This document shows, one piece after another, positions 44,057-53,562 of a DNA stretch of 64,000 nucleotides; position 1 is the stretch's first letter, and every line of letters starts with the position of its first letter. This stretch comes from Hydrococcus rivularis NIES-593. Its GTDB lineage: Bacteria; Cyanobacteriota; Cyanobacteriia; Cyanobacteriales; Microcystaceae. The stretch spans positions 62,001 to 126,000 of the forward strand of contig NZ_MRCB01000007.1 in the NCBI RefSeq assembly GCF_001904635.1. Direction: 5' to 3'. Below the pieces are notes generated by a model, which had not been told where the DNA came from, did not search any database, and worked only from the letters and a program-made list of their open reading frames with translations. The translations under genes and the position numbers were made by a program.

Positions 44057-45310
44057 CTAAATATCCACAGAATTGCTGAGATACTTCGCCACGGTTTGTA
44101 CGTCCTTGTCCCCTCGTCCCGAACAGTTAATAACAATTCGAGGACTGCCTTCGAGTTGCGGACAGAGTGTTTCTAAATAGGCAAAAGCATGAGCAGTTTC
44201 TAGGGCAGGAATAATTCCTTCTAACTGAGATACTCGCTGGAATGCCTCTATTGCTTCTTCGTCAGTGACGCTGTAATATTCAGCGCGATCGCTATCTTTT
44301 AGATAACTATGTTCGGGTCCGACTCCGGGATAATCCAATCCCGCGCTGATAGAATGCGCTTCTAAGACCTGACCTTCATTATCCTGCAACAGATAACTCA
44401 TCGCCCCGTGCAAAACTCCAGGACGACCGTGAGTTAAGGTTGCTGCATGTTTTCCCGACGCGATACCTTCTCCTGCTGCTTCCACACCAATCAATCGCAC
44501 TGAAGGTTCCTTAATAAATTCATAAAACAATCCCATTGCATTGGAACCGCCACCCACGCAAGCAATCAGAATATCTGGCAAACCGCCCCATTTCTCTTGT
44601 GCTTGGATGCGAGTTTCTTGACCGATGACAGCGTGGAAATCCCGCACCATCATCGGATAGGGATGCGGTCCGGCGACAGAACCGAGGATGTAATGAGTGG
44701 TTTCTACATTGGTCACCCAGTCTCTGATCGCTTCAGAAGTCGCATCTTTGAGGGTTCCGGTTCCCGCTTCGACTGGTGCCACTTTTGCCCCTAGCAAGTT
44801 CATCCGAAAGACATTTAATTTCTGTCTCTCCATGTCGCGAACGCCCATGTAGATGATGCATTCAAGACCAAAACGGGCGCACACCGTAGCTGTAGCAACT
44901 CCATGTTGACCCGCACCCGTTTCGGCAATGATACGCTTTTTGCCCATGCGTTTGGCTAGTAAGACTTGAGCGAGGGCATTATTGATTTTATGAGCGCCCG
45001 TATGGTTTAAATCTTCTCGTTTGAGATAAATTTGCGCTCCACTGCCATCGGGTTTAGCATAATGGGCAGTAAGGCGTTCGGCGAAATACAAAGGGCTGGG
45101 CCTTCCTACATAATCTCGCAGGAGTTGTTGCAGTTCCTGCTGAAAATCGGGGTCATCTTTGTAGCGAGCGTAAGCAGTTTCTAGTTCGCTCAGGGCAGGC
45201 ATTAAAGTTTCGGGAACGTATTTACCGCCATAGCAACCGAACCGTCCAAATGGATCTGGATATTGAATTTCGATATTTGCTTGGGATGAAGAGATAGGAG
45301 TAGTAGTCAC
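44057..45310 (-). CDS. trpB: tryptophan synthase beta subunit
   Basis: A 417-residue PLP enzyme joining indole and serine to make tryptophan. The Schiff-base Lys is in [26 protein letters not shown] is the loop that follows, and the phosphate-binding GGGSNAMG is present. The N terminus has [20 protein letters not shown], the usual TrpB1 beginning. Complete length. trpA is not adjacent, as is common in cyanobacteria, where the trp genes are scattered. Confidence 0.96.
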   Translation of the reverse strand: MTTTPISSSQANIEIQYPDPFGRFGCYGGKYVPETLMPALSELETAYARYKDDPDFQQELQQLLRDYVGRPSPLYFAERLTAHYAKPDGSGAQIYLKREDLNHTGAHKINNALAQVLLAKRMGKKRIIAETGAGQHGVATATVCARFGLECIIYMGVRDMERQKLNVFRMNLLGAKVAPVEAGTGTLKDATSEAIRDWVTNVETTHYILGSVAGPHPYPMMVRDFHAVIGQETRIQAQEKWGGLPDILIACVGGGSNAMGLFYEFIKEPSVRLIGVEAAGEGIASGKHAATLTHGRPGVLHGAMSYLLQDNEGQVLEAHSISAGLDYPGVGPEHSYLKDSDRAEYYSVTDEEAIEAFQRVSQLEGIIPALETAHAFAYLETLCPQLEGSPRIVINCSGRGDKDVQTVAKYLSNSVDI

Positions 45311-45492
45311 GATAAGGGCAGAATAACCAATATAGAGGTTATTATAAAACGTTCTCTGTGGTATATGGTTTAGCCGATGAAACGCGGTGACATTTTTGCA
45401 ATCCGACGAGGAGTTGCCGCCACCTGCGGAGGCAAGTCCTGAGACAAGCGCGAAGCTAGTCAGCGATGTTTATCGCTGCCTCATACCATTTT

Positions 45493-46878
45493 TCAATCTA
45501 GAATTAATCCATCTAGCCCTACATTTTTCACGCTTTGCAATACTCTATCGGCACTGTCCCAGGTTTTAAAAACGCCTACTTGCCACATAGCTCGTCCCTG
45601 ATAAACAGTCCGAAAAGCATCGGGATAAAGCGATCGCAGTTGCTTTTGTTGGCTGCTTTCGGATGCCTCCACTAGCACCCGATAGTTGCTAGAACTCGGA
45701 ACCTCGGATCTGGCAGCAACATTGGCGTTACTCGCCCCAGGAAGGGGGCGCGGAGTAACTGCGATCGCGTCGGAAAGGGTTTTTTCTGAATTGGCTCTCG
45801 CATTGGCAGTCGGTTGCGGCACGACTTGAGAGCTATTTATCTGTGGGGGAACTGGAAGGGGCGAAGACTCTTCGGAGGACGGAGAAGCAGCGTTGGCTGC
45901 GGAAGGATTTGGCGTCCGTCCCGAAGGAATAGAAGGAGGCGGGGGGAGAGAAGAGGAAGAACGAGAAGATGGAGAAGAAGGAGGGATGGAATTTCCGGCT
46001 GTAAATCGGATTTCTTTACCCGTGTTGGTAGCAGGCGCATTCGTGTCGGTGCGATCGCGGTTGATGGCAGTAGGTGGAACGGGTAAAGAACGGTTATTGT
46101 CTATGCTAGAACGACTAGGAGGATTCTGATTAGTGCGATCGCGACTTATCGTACTAGGTGGAACGGGTAAAGAACGGTTATTGTCTATGCTAGAACGACT
46201 AGGAGGATTCTGATTAGTGCGATCGCGGTTGATAGCATTGGGCTGAGATCGCGAAACTGTTCGATTTTCTGCGGGGGGGAGAGTAGCCGTAGCGGTCGCG
46301 GAACTAGCGGGAGAATTCATGGCAGTGCGATCGCCGCTAAAATAGACGTGACCGAGTACTTTGCCCTGATAGGCGCGTTTGCTGAATCGCCAACCTGCAT
46401 TGAGGTGGATTTTGAGAAAACCCCGTTGCAGTCCATAGGTTCTACCGATAACAATATCTCGCTGACTGGGATTGGTTCGCGAAGTTCCCACTAGAAAGAG
46501 TTCTCCGTTGCGCTCCACGATTCTGAGCAGATAATCTAAGCCAAAATCTCGACCGTCAACGCGAATTGAGTAGCCGTTGCTATCGGTGCTGCGGTTGCAA
46601 TGTCCGGTAAAGTCAAACTTAAGCAACAATGGCTCTACAATTGTCGGTCTGGAGCCACTTTCACTCCAACAGGTTTTTTTCCCTGGGATCTGTTCGATGA
46701 CTAGGAGATCGTATTTATTCGTGCCATAAGGTCTGGCTATAGCAATAATTCGATTTTGATCGATTTCTTGTTCGTCGAAAGTAACCGCTGCTTTAACGGG
46801 ATTGTCGATCGCGACGCTAGCCAAGGTTGCTGTGGCTAAAACTGCCAATATTTTAGTAAAAGCAAGTGAGAGTCTCAT
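45493..46878 (-). CDS. DUF3747 domain-containing exported protein
   Basis: A 461-residue exported protein with a signal peptide (about 1-30, ending PVKAA). The N-terminal DUF3747 domain (about 31-185) has FDEQEIDQNRIIAIARPYG and DYLLRIVERNGELFLVGTSR. A long Pro/Ser/Asn-rich linker (about 186-375) contains two exact 28-residue repeats (NQNPPSRSSIDNNRSLPVPP in each). A C-terminal SPOR-like domain (about 385-461) has YRVLVEASESSQQKQLRSLY and WQVGVFKTWDSADR. SPOR domains bind denuded peptidoglycan, so it is probably periplasmic and cell-wall-associated. Function unknown. Confidence 0.83.
   Translation of the reverse strand: MRLSLAFTKILAVLATATLASVAIDNPVKAAVTFDEQEIDQNRIIAIARPYGTNKYDLLVIEQIPGKKTCWSESGSRPTIVEPLLLKFDFTGHCNRSTDSNGYSIRVDGRDFGLDYLLRIVERNGELFLVGTSRTNPSQRDIVIGRTYGLQRGFLKIHLNAGWRFSKRAYQGKVLGHVYFSGDRTAMNSPASSATATATLPPAENRTVSRSQPNAINRDRTNQNPPSRSSIDNNRSLPVPPSTISRDRTNQNPPSRSSIDNNRSLPVPPTAINRDRTDTNAPATNTGKEIRFTAGNSIPPSSPSSRSSSSLPPPPSIPSGRTPNPSAANAASPSSEESSPLPVPPQINSSQVVPQPTANARANSEKTLSDAIAVTPRPLPGASNANVAARSEVPSSSNYRVLVEASESSQQKQLRSLYPDAFRTVYQGRAMWQVGVFKTWDSADRVLQSVKNVGLDGLILD
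46071..46227. repeat. 84-bp in-frame tandem duplication in the DUF3747 gene
   Basis: The 73-nt segment starting taggtggaacgggtaaagaa occurs at 46071-46143 and 46155-46227, identical over its length and spaced 84 nt (28 codons) apart. Each copy ends in a HIP1-type gcgatcgcg. Confidence 0.9.
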
Positions 46879-47039
46879 AGGGTCTGACGATAATACTGAC
46901 GTTTATTTAAGTTAGATGGAAAGTTCCGTTAATTAGACGAGAGTTATGGTTTTTTGTTTACCGCATTTTGCACTTTATAATTTATTAGTCATGATAAGAT
47001 CGCGACAGCATATCCATTTATCTATTCATTACTCTCTAA

Positions 47040-47768
47040 GTGAAGATATTTGTCTATCATACTCCCGAACTGACTTCACCGGACGGCTTTCCCGATTGTG
47101 CCGTCGTAATCGACGTTTTGCGAGCCACTACCACGATCGCAACTGCTTTAAATGCCGGAGCAGAAGCCGTACAAGCTTTTAGCGATCTCGATCGCCTAAT
47201 GCAAGCGAGCGAAGCTTGGTCTCCAGAAAAACGACTCCGCGCTGGAGAAAGAGGCGGCGCTAAGGTAGAAGGCTGCGATTTGGGCAATTCTCCCCTCGAC
47301 TATACGCCAGAGCGAGTGCGAGGAAAGCGGCTGTTTATCAGCACGACAAATGGTACTCGCGCCTTGCAACGAGTCGAGCAATCTCCACTCGTTACTGCTG
47401 GAACGATTATCAATCGTCATGCAATCGTCCGCTATTTACTGGAAAAACAGCCAGAAACAGTTTGGTTGCTCGGTTCTGGATGGGAAGGCGGCTATTCTTT
47501 AGAAGATACTGTTTGCGCGGGAGCGATCGCTCAATCTCTCATGTCGCAGGAATGCGAAGGAGTCGAGATTGGCAATGATGAAGCGATCGCGGCGATCGCA
47601 CTTTATCACCAGTGGAAAGACAACTTGCTAGAACTGTTTCGTCTTGCCAGTCACGGTCAACGCCTGTTGCGTCTGGGGTGCGATGAAGATTTACAATACT
47701 GCGCTCAAATCGATTCCCTCGACATCGTGCCAATTCAGAAAGAACCCGGTCTGTTAGTGAAATTATAG
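47040..47768 (+). CDS. comB: 2-phosphosulfolactate phosphatase family protein
   Basis: A 242-residue member of the ComB family, which in methanogens hydrolyses 2-phosphosulfolactate during coenzyme M synthesis; cyanobacterial homologues have an undefined role. Characteristic motifs are [37 protein letters not shown] and the [11 protein letters not shown] segment. The start is GTG at 47040 ([12 protein letters not shown]), immediately before conserved sequence. It is the first of a same-strand group running to the macrodomain gene. Confidence 0.85.
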   Translation: MKIFVYHTPELTSPDGFPDCAVVIDVLRATTTIATALNAGAEAVQAFSDLDRLMQASEAWSPEKRLRAGERGGAKVEGCDLGNSPLDYTPERVRGKRLFISTTNGTRALQRVEQSPLVTAGTIINRHAIVRYLLEKQPETVWLLGSGWEGGYSLEDTVCAGAIAQSLMSQECEGVEIGNDEAIAAIALYHQWKDNLLELFRLASHGQRLLRLGCDEDLQYCAQIDSLDIVPIQKEPGLLVKL

Positions 47769-47835
47769 CGAGATTCGCGATCGTATCTGAATCCTGCCAT
47801 CAAGCTTTATCCTGAATATTAGACTCAGAGTTAAT

Positions 47836-48351
47836 GTGGTTTCAGATAAACAAGAACAATTTCAAATCGAATATCAGAAGGGCAAATATACCTTTGAACG
47901 GGGTCAATATCGGCTCAGCGTACAACACTTAGAAAAGGCAAGCCAACTGGTCGCTTTGGGATCGCGTTTGGGAGGAGAGGTGCAAATTTGGTTGGTCACA
48001 GCTTATCAAGCAGCCAGTCAGCTACAAGAGGCAATCTCTCTGTGCCGACAACTCACCAAACACCCCCACCCAGAAATTCGCAAACAAAGTAAGCGTCTGC
48101 TCTATATTATCGAAGCGCCTCAGTTGAAAAGACCGCGCGAGTGGATGAGCGAAATTCCTGACTTGAGCAAGGCTTCGGAAAGTAACGCTCGTTCTCTAAG
48201 CGGTAGCGGTAACAGCACGACCAAAAAAGCTCCTTCGTCTACAATAGAACCAATCGATCTCAGCCAGGTCAATACGAAGGATAATCATTTTATTTGGGTT
48301 GCCTTAGTTCTCATTCTCCTGATCTTAGGCGGAGTAATTTGGCTCGGTTGA
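47836..48351 (+). CDS. TPR-like protein with C-terminal membrane anchor
   Basis: A 171-residue protein. The N-terminal 90 residues form TPR-like helix pairs (YQKGKYTFERGQYRLSVQHL, then GGEVQIWLVTAYQAASQLQE). A disordered Ser/Thr-rich stretch follows (about 110-145), and a single C-terminal membrane helix (FIWVALVLILLILGGVIW) ends the protein. So a tail-anchored adaptor facing the cytosol is likely. Starts with GTG at 47836. A conserved cyanobacterial-type gene with no assigned role. Confidence 0.65.
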   Translation: MVSDKQEQFQIEYQKGKYTFERGQYRLSVQHLEKASQLVALGSRLGGEVQIWLVTAYQAASQLQEAISLCRQLTKHPHPEIRKQSKRLLYIIEAPQLKRPREWMSEIPDLSKASESNARSLSGSGNSTTKKAPSSTIEPIDLSQVNTKDNHFIWVALVLILLILGGVIWLG

Positions 48352-48408
48352 CCCAATCAATTGTCAGCTATCAGCTTTTTGGTTGCTGATAACCGCTCGC
48401 TGTTAAAA

Positions 48409-48834
48409 ATGGCTTATTGGCTTTTCCAAGCAAATCCCAAATACTATCGTTTTCTAGATGCTATCCGAGAGTTAGATGAGATTCCGTGGCTAGTCACTCG
48501 TTACGCCAAGGAGATGGCAATAGGAGATGGGGTATTGATGTGGATGGCTGGAGAGAAAGCCGGAATTTACGCGATCGCAGAAATTATCGATTTCCCGCAA
48601 GTACTCGATGAGATTATCGATGCCCATTTTTGGCTCGATCCCGACAGCCTTAAAAGAGACAAACCTCGCGTCAAACTTCGCATTCTCCGCAAACTTCTCG
48701 GACAACCCTTGCGTCGCAACGAAATCAAACACGATCGCATCCTCAAAGATTTACTGGTAATTCGCGCTCCCAACAGCACCAATTTCAAAGTTACGCCGCA
48801 ACAGTGGGAAAGAGTTTATCAGTTAAAGGGATGA
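48409..48834 (+). CDS. EVE domain-containing protein
   Basis: A 141-residue single EVE (PUA-like) domain. The start MAYWLFQANPKYYRFLDAI and the pocket-forming WLVTRYAKEMAIGDGVLMWM and GIYAIAEI segments are typical. EVE domains bind modified bases in nucleic acids and occur both in RNA metabolism and in modification-dependent restriction. Here it is stand-alone with no nuclease fused, so a housekeeping role is more likely. ATG 48409 matches the family start better than the TTG at 48361. Confidence 0.87.
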   Translation: MAYWLFQANPKYYRFLDAIRELDEIPWLVTRYAKEMAIGDGVLMWMAGEKAGIYAIAEIIDFPQVLDEIIDAHFWLDPDSLKRDKPRVKLRILRKLLGQPLRRNEIKHDRILKDLLVIRAPNSTNFKVTPQQWERVYQLKG

Positions 48835-48946
48835 TGTAGTTAGTAGTTAGTGGCAATTTTTGACAATCAACTATTAACCATTAACCCCTAACAAATAACC
48901 AATAACAAAAGACTCCAATAACAAAAGACTAAGGACAAAATGACTA

Positions 48947-49477
48947 ATGACCAGTTCAAAAAAAATTCTAGCGATTCAAGGCGATATCACTCAACAAGCT
49001 GTCGATGCTATTGTCAATGCCGCCAACAATTCGCTTCTCGGTGGCGGTGGCGTTGATAGAGCTATTCATCGCGCGGCGGGAGGGCAATTACTCGAAGAAT
49101 GCCGTCGTCTGGGGGGGTGCGCGACGGGAGATGCCAAAATGACCAAGGGCTATAGACTCCTTGCTAAATGGGTAATTCACGCCGTCGGTCCCGTTTGGAG
49201 AGGGGGAAACCAAGGAGAAGATGAGTTATTAGCGCGTTGTTACCGTCGCAGTCTCGAATTAGCAGCAGAAAATGACATTAAGTCTATCGCTTTTCCAGCC
49301 ATCAGCACGGGGATTTATGGATTTCCTTTGGAGCGTGCAACGAGAATAGCCGTAACTGAAGTAAAACAGTTTTTACAGCATTCGAGCTGTATCGAACAGG
49401 TCATTTTTGTTTGTTTCGATACTCGAACCTATGAGTGTTACAAGCAAGTGCTGTTAGAACTCTTGCCAGAATTGTAG
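48947..49477 (+). CDS. macrodomain O-acetyl-ADP-ribose deacetylase (MacroD type)
   Basis: A 176-residue macrodomain. The ADP-ribose-binding residues are visible in [34 protein letters not shown] and [20 protein letters not shown]. The enzyme removes O-acetyl groups from ADP-ribose or ADP-ribose from acidic residues in characterised relatives. GTN/ATG: the start at 48947 lies within a run of simple intergenic repeats (gactaatgaccag). Last gene of a loosely spaced plus-strand series; its end faces peroxiredoxin on the other strand. Confidence 0.9.
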   Translation: MTSSKKILAIQGDITQQAVDAIVNAANNSLLGGGGVDRAIHRAAGGQLLEECRRLGGCATGDAKMTKGYRLLAKWVIHAVGPVWRGGNQGEDELLARCYRRSLELAAENDIKSIAFPAISTGIYGFPLERATRIAVTEVKQFLQHSSCIEQVIFVCFDTRTYECYKQVLLELLPEL

Positions 49478-49511
49478 AGCGATCGCTTTCTCTTCACCAT
49501 AAAACTTTGAA

Positions 49512-49542
49512 AGGAGCCAGAGTTAAAATTTTTCTGACTCCT
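49512..49542. terminator. hairpin between convergent macrodomain and peroxiredoxin genes
   Basis: AGGAGCCAGA pairs with TCTGACTCCT (one mismatch) around an AT-rich loop. Its position in the 83-bp gap between two stop codons suits a bidirectional terminator. Confidence 0.6.
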
Positions 49543-49560
49543 AATCGTTCAAAATTGAGT

Positions 49561-50157
49561 TTATACGGCAGAGAAGTAGACTTTCGACTTCACGGGGTCG
49601 GGGATCATGGTCTTGTCTCCCTCTTGCCAACCCGCGGGACAAACTTCATCAGGGTGCGTTTGTACGTACTGAATGGCTTTCAGGGTACGGAGGGTTTCGT
49701 CAACGCTGCGACCAAAGGAGAGGTTGTTGATGGTTGCGTGTTGAATAATTCCTTCTTTGTCGATAATGAACAGTCCGCGCAGTGCGACTCCAGCGTCTGG
49801 ATCTAGCACGTTGTAAGCGGCGCTAATTTCTTTCTTGATGTCGGAGACGAGAGGATAGGCGATATCGCCAACGCCACCTGATTTGCGATCGGTTTGAATC
49901 CAAGCTAAGTGAGAGAATTCACTATCTACAGAAACTCCCAAAACTTCGGTATTGAGTTGGGCGAACTCTTGGTAGCGATCGCTAAAGGCGACAATCTCGG
50001 TCGGGCAAACAAAGGTGAAGTCTAGTGGATAGAAGAATAGGACAACATATTTGCCGCGATAGTCAGATAATTTAACGGTTTTAAATTCTTGATCGACAAC
50101 AGCAGTCGCCGTAAAATCGGGAGCTGGTTGACCAACTCGCAAACATCCTTCAGACAT
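49561..50157 (-). CDS. 2-Cys peroxiredoxin
   Basis: A 198-residue typical 2-Cys peroxiredoxin that reduces H2O2 and alkyl hydroperoxides with thioredoxin. The peroxidatic Cys is in [13 protein letters not shown] (about 54) and the resolving Cys in PDEVCPAGW (about 175). The GVGDIAYPL (GGLG-like) and C-terminal KSKVYFSAV (YF) motifs associated with sensitivity to over-oxidation are partly present. Complete length; a clear aGGAGaATCGAG ribosome site precedes ATG 50157. Confidence 0.95.
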   Translation of the reverse strand: MSEGCLRVGQPAPDFTATAVVDQEFKTVKLSDYRGKYVVLFFYPLDFTFVCPTEIVAFSDRYQEFAQLNTEVLGVSVDSEFSHLAWIQTDRKSGGVGDIAYPLVSDIKKEISAAYNVLDPDAGVALRGLFIIDKEGIIQHATINNLSFGRSVDETLRTLKAIQYVQTHPDEVCPAGWQEGDKTMIPDPVKSKVYFSAV

Positions 50158-50308
50158 GTCTCGATTCTCCTTGACTGTATAATCTCTAGAGTTATTTAAT
50201 CTTTACGAACTGTTACAACTATATCATAGTCATAACGATTTTGAGTAAAAGATAAAATAGTCTAGCGCCAGTTTAAAATAAATAAAACTTATACTAAGAT
50301 AGGGTTAA

Positions 50309-50770
50309 ATGCCGAGGCTCGTTTTAGTTTCTCCACAAATCCCCCCCAACACAGGAAACATTGCTCGAACTTGTGCCGCAACGGGAACGGAATTGCATTT
50401 GGTCGGCCCTTTAGGATTTGAACTAAGCGATCGCTACCTCAAACGAGCTGGTTTAGATTATTGGCCCTGGGTAAATTTGCATTATCATATCGACCTAAAA
50501 GCCTTCGAGACAGTACATCGGCAACTTGGGGGAAGGTTAATCGGTTTTAGCGTCTCCGGTCGTTTTAACTACATTCACTACCAATTTCAAGATGACGATT
50601 GGTTGCTATTTGGTAGCGAAACTGAAGGGTTGCCGCCAGCAGTTCTTGAAGCTTGCGATGCCACGGTTTATATCCCGATGGAACAACCAAAAGTTCGCAG
50701 TTTAAATCTCTCTGTCAGTGCCGCCGTAGGGTTATTTGAAGCTCGTCGCCAGCTTGGTTATCTCGGCTAG
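50309..50770 (+). CDS. trmL: tRNA (cytidine(34)-2'-O)-methyltransferase
   Basis: A 153-residue SPOUT-fold enzyme that 2'-O-methylates the wobble base of leucine tRNAs. The short length, RLVLVSPQIPPNTGNIARTC at the start, LLFGSETEGLP in the knot and IPMEQPKVRSLNLSVSAAVG at the C-terminal knot are typical of TrmL (YibK). A lone gene, divergent from the peroxiredoxin gene across 151 bp. Confidence 0.93.
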   Translation: MPRLVLVSPQIPPNTGNIARTCAATGTELHLVGPLGFELSDRYLKRAGLDYWPWVNLHYHIDLKAFETVHRQLGGRLIGFSVSGRFNYIHYQFQDDDWLLFGSETEGLPPAVLEACDATVYIPMEQPKVRSLNLSVSAAVGLFEARRQLGYLG

Positions 50771-51189
50771 ATAATTTTTAAATACGGATTTAGATATAAA
50801 GTTTATCTTGAATTTTTGATAAGAAAATTCTATAAAAAAAAAGAACTTTAGTATTACCTACACTTAACCGGGAACATAAGCGTTTCTGGCGGAAACCTTA
50901 TAAAAATTAATTCGTCTAACCAAACAAATTCATCTAAGTACAGCAACAACTTTGATTTCGCGTCGCAAATTTATGTTTGCTAGACCAGCTTAGATGGGCT
51001 TGTCTAAATTGTCAAACCAAGTTAATCTTTCTTAGATAAAATAACACATCCCCATGCATATCGACTTAGTATCAGATCCCAATGCGCTAAGTTGAATTGA
51101 CTTTTTTTTAATTAACAAGTCACCCTAATAAATTCCCAAGGTCAAATTCACAACATAATTTAGCGCTTGTTATAGATGAGGAGGTTTTT
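50771..51189. promoter_or_regulatory. long leader before the M23 peptidase gene
   Basis: 419 bp without a coding frame, AT-rich, with several short repeats (tcgtctaaccaaac, agaccagcttagat). I checked it for the conserved elements of a c-di-AMP (ydaO) riboswitch, often found before cyanobacterial cell-wall hydrolases, and did not see them. A strong gatgaggagg ribosome site sits at the very end. Confidence 0.4.
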
Positions 51190-52767
51190 TTGAAAGACTC
51201 ACCGATCCAGAAAGTTCAATCCACTCCCTCATGCCTAGCATACTCCTCTGAAGTAGGGGTCGAACTGTCGGCAAAAGCATCTATAGGTGTAATGCCAATT
51301 AGCGAGGGAGATCGCAAAGTTCGTCGTTCTTCGGCTGCCACCATCGGTTTAGCCATTTCAATGGGTGCTGCCAGTCTATTACTGCTCAACCAAAACGATG
51401 CGGCAGTAGCAGCTGATTCCTTTACTGCGGAAACTACGGTTGCCAGCCCGTCGTCGAGCGCCATCCAATCTCAATCCGATGAAGTGGGCAATTCGTCTTC
51501 TTTAACAACCGTCAAACCAGCTCCGCTAGCGATCGAGCATCGGGTAGCGAAGAGCAAATCTTTGTGGCAGCTATCAGAAGAATATCGCCTCGCAGCAAAA
51601 ATTATAGCCGCTAACAATGAAATTTCTTCTCAAGCCAATCTTCTAGCCAGACAGAAATTAAAAATCTCTTCGCGACAAGAGCCAGAAAAATCTACAAATA
51701 AACGCGAACCTGCTAAAAAAGTCGCTTCTCGCTCTTTAGAGCTTGTCGATCCACAGCAGCTCGCCAGCTCTTTGGATAAATTGAAAGAAACACAAAAGCG
51801 CTTACAAGAAAGTCTAGCGCAATTAAAATTAACCGAAGTTTCTCAACAGTTAACGATTCTCCAGGGTGAGGGAGAGCAGAAAACCCCTTCTCATCTTGTC
51901 ATGCGCCCCAATGCCTCCTTACCAGCGATAACGGCTTCCCTTGCTCCCGTCTCGCTGGAAACGTCCAAAGCAGACTCGCTTGCTCCCCATGCTAAAAAAC
52001 TGCTCGCTGACATTGAGAGACTCCAGCAAGATTATGCCGATGATTTGCCTTTCGTTTCTACCTCCGCACAAACGGAAACGGCTGAGGAGGAACGCCCTAC
52101 TCTCGTTGCTTCAGAAACGCCTAATCGCCGATGGCGGAGCGATCGCAAGCCAGGTATCAATCGCACGGCAGTTCAGAAGCGAGAAGCGGCTCAGTCTCGG
52201 ATCCCCAGCCCTCAGCCTGTTTCCTCGAATTCCCAGAATCGCGAGCAAATCGTCGGTTCTGCTCCTGCCGATGCAGAGCAATACAACCAGATGATCCGAG
52301 TTCCCGTGGGAGAGACAGTCGGACCAGATCTTCCTCCCCTCTCTGTTCCCGACGAGTATCTACCCGATACTCTCCCGAAGTTTACGGGTTATATCTGGCC
52401 CGCCAAGGGCGTACTGACTTCTGGCTACGGCTGGCGCTGGGGCAGAATGCACAAAGGAGTTGACATTGCCGCACCTATCGGGACTCCTATCATGGCAGCG
52501 GCATCGGGAGAAGTGATCTCTGCTGGCTGGAATTCTGGCGGTTTCGGGAATTTAGTCAAGCTCAGACATTCTGACGGCAGCGTAACTTTGTACGCTCACA
52601 ACAGCAGAATCTTGGTACGCACGGGCCAACTTGTCGAACAAGGCGAACTGATTGCCGAGATGGGTAGCACAGGATACAGTACCGGACCGCACCTACATTT
52701 TGAAATCCATCCCAACGGACAAAGTGCAGCAAATCCTATGGCATATTTACCCAAGCAGCGATCGTAA
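51190..52767 (+). CDS. M23 family peptidoglycan endopeptidase (LysM/coiled-coil)
   Basis: A 525-residue exported cell-wall hydrolase. A membrane/signal segment lies near residues 50-70 (ATIGLAISMGAASLLLL). A LysM-like motif follows (about 117-155, HRVAKSKSLWQLSEEYRL), then a coiled coil (about 185-220). The C-terminal LytM/M23 zinc peptidase domain (about 400-520) has SGYGWRWGRMHKGVDIAAP (first zinc ligands His and Asp) and the HLHF motif in STGPHLHFEIHP. The start is TTG at 51190, chosen because GAGGAGG lies just upstream and no ATG precedes the signal region. NlpD/EnvC-like role likely. Confidence 0.88.
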   Translation: MKDSPIQKVQSTPSCLAYSSEVGVELSAKASIGVMPISEGDRKVRRSSAATIGLAISMGAASLLLLNQNDAAVAADSFTAETTVASPSSSAIQSQSDEVGNSSSLTTVKPAPLAIEHRVAKSKSLWQLSEEYRLAAKIIAANNEISSQANLLARQKLKISSRQEPEKSTNKREPAKKVASRSLELVDPQQLASSLDKLKETQKRLQESLAQLKLTEVSQQLTILQGEGEQKTPSHLVMRPNASLPAITASLAPVSLETSKADSLAPHAKKLLADIERLQQDYADDLPFVSTSAQTETAEEERPTLVASETPNRRWRSDRKPGINRTAVQKREAAQSRIPSPQPVSSNSQNREQIVGSAPADAEQYNQMIRVPVGETVGPDLPPLSVPDEYLPDTLPKFTGYIWPAKGVLTSGYGWRWGRMHKGVDIAAPIGTPIMAAASGEVISAGWNSGGFGNLVKLRHSDGSVTLYAHNSRILVRTGQLVEQGELIAEMGSTGYSTGPHLHFEIHPNGQSAANPMAYLPKQRS

Positions 52768-52795
52768 GTTCTCTTAACCAAAACACAACAATTGT

Positions 52796-52854
52796 CAATT
52801 CGCAGTTCGCAATTAAATACAAGAAATCTTTTTAAAATTGCGAATTGTGAATTG
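52796..52854. repeat. inverted repeat after the M23 gene
   Basis: Arms caattcgcagttcgcaatt (52796-52814) and aattgcgaattgtgaattg (52836-52854) pair with two mismatches. They lie in the gap between the convergent M23 and DUF3727 genes and could end transcription in both directions. Confidence 0.55.
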
Positions 52855-52927
52855 GCAATTGCGAATTATATTTGATTTCATAGGGAGATATCTAATCCGG
52901 ATTTCTTATAAATTAATGATTTTTTTT

Positions 52928-53491
52928 CTACTCTTCTATTTCTTCAAATAATAATTCTTCTAAGATAGGTTGCATTTGTTGGTCATCTGGAGAAACCATT
53001 TCTAATTCGCCTTTTTCGTCGTATTTTGCTAAAAATAGCAGAGGAGAAAGAGGAGTATAAATCGAATACCTTTGATCCTGCGAATAGAAGCTTGCTAAAA
53101 ACTGCAATTCTTCCTCTTCCGCTTCAATCTCTAAAGTAATCACTTCTTCGTCTTCTAATGGAGGTAATTCTCCGCTAGCAGTTAGGGTATAGGCGGTATT
53201 TTTAAGGGTCAGCTCTAATTCTGCCAAGACGGCTTTAGCATCGGCAAAAACTTGTTCGATTTCTTCGCTATCTTCTATGAGGATAGCGTCTGAAAATTCT
53301 TCGTCTTTCTCCTTATCCCAGGCAAGAATAACAATAGGCGTATCGACGGGCATGAGAAGTACATAGGTGGTGTCTTCTCGATCGAGAGAATTCTCAACAT
53401 AACATTCTAAAGTTCGACCTTCTTCATCAGTTAAGGTCACTTTTTCTTCGTCATCGAGTTCGTTTTCTGGATTAAATCTGAAAGAAGACAT
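52928..53491 (-). CDS. DUF3727 domain-containing protein
   Basis: A 187-residue very acidic protein of the cyanobacterial/plastid DUF3727 family. The N-terminal DUF1292-like part reads EKVTLTDEEGRTLECYVENS and is followed by YVLLMPVDTPIVILAW. The DUF3727 part has TASGELPPLEDEEVITLE and YSIYTPLSPLLFLAKYD, with a Glu-rich C terminus. Soluble; function unknown. It precedes surE's 3' end by 70 bp in the direction of transcription, so it is downstream of surE on the same strand and possibly co-transcribed. Confidence 0.82.
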   Translation of the reverse strand: MSSFRFNPENELDDEEKVTLTDEEGRTLECYVENSLDREDTTYVLLMPVDTPIVILAWDKEKDEEFSDAILIEDSEEIEQVFADAKAVLAELELTLKNTAYTLTASGELPPLEDEEVITLEIEAEEEELQFLASFYSQDQRYSIYTPLSPLLFLAKYDEKGELEMVSPDDQQMQPILEELLFEEIEE

Positions 53492-53562
53492 ATAACTTAG
53501 AAAAATCGACGCTTGCTTAGAATATCACAAATTTTATTCGTTATTTGGCAATTAATTGGGAT

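Noticed and set aside
45387-45569. 60-codon plus-strand frame after trpB's start region
   Set aside because: It overlaps the 3' end of the DUF3747 gene on the other strand, has no ribosome site, and its amino acid sequence shows no feature.
45814-46129. Arg/Gly-rich frames opposite and within the DUF3747 linker
   Set aside because: They are shadows of the Pro/Ser-rich coding repeats in other frames.
50771-51189. c-di-AMP (ydaO) riboswitch before the M23 gene
   Set aside because: The conserved GGGAACC, GGTGAATC and CCGTCAGCTAACC-like blocks of that riboswitch are not present.
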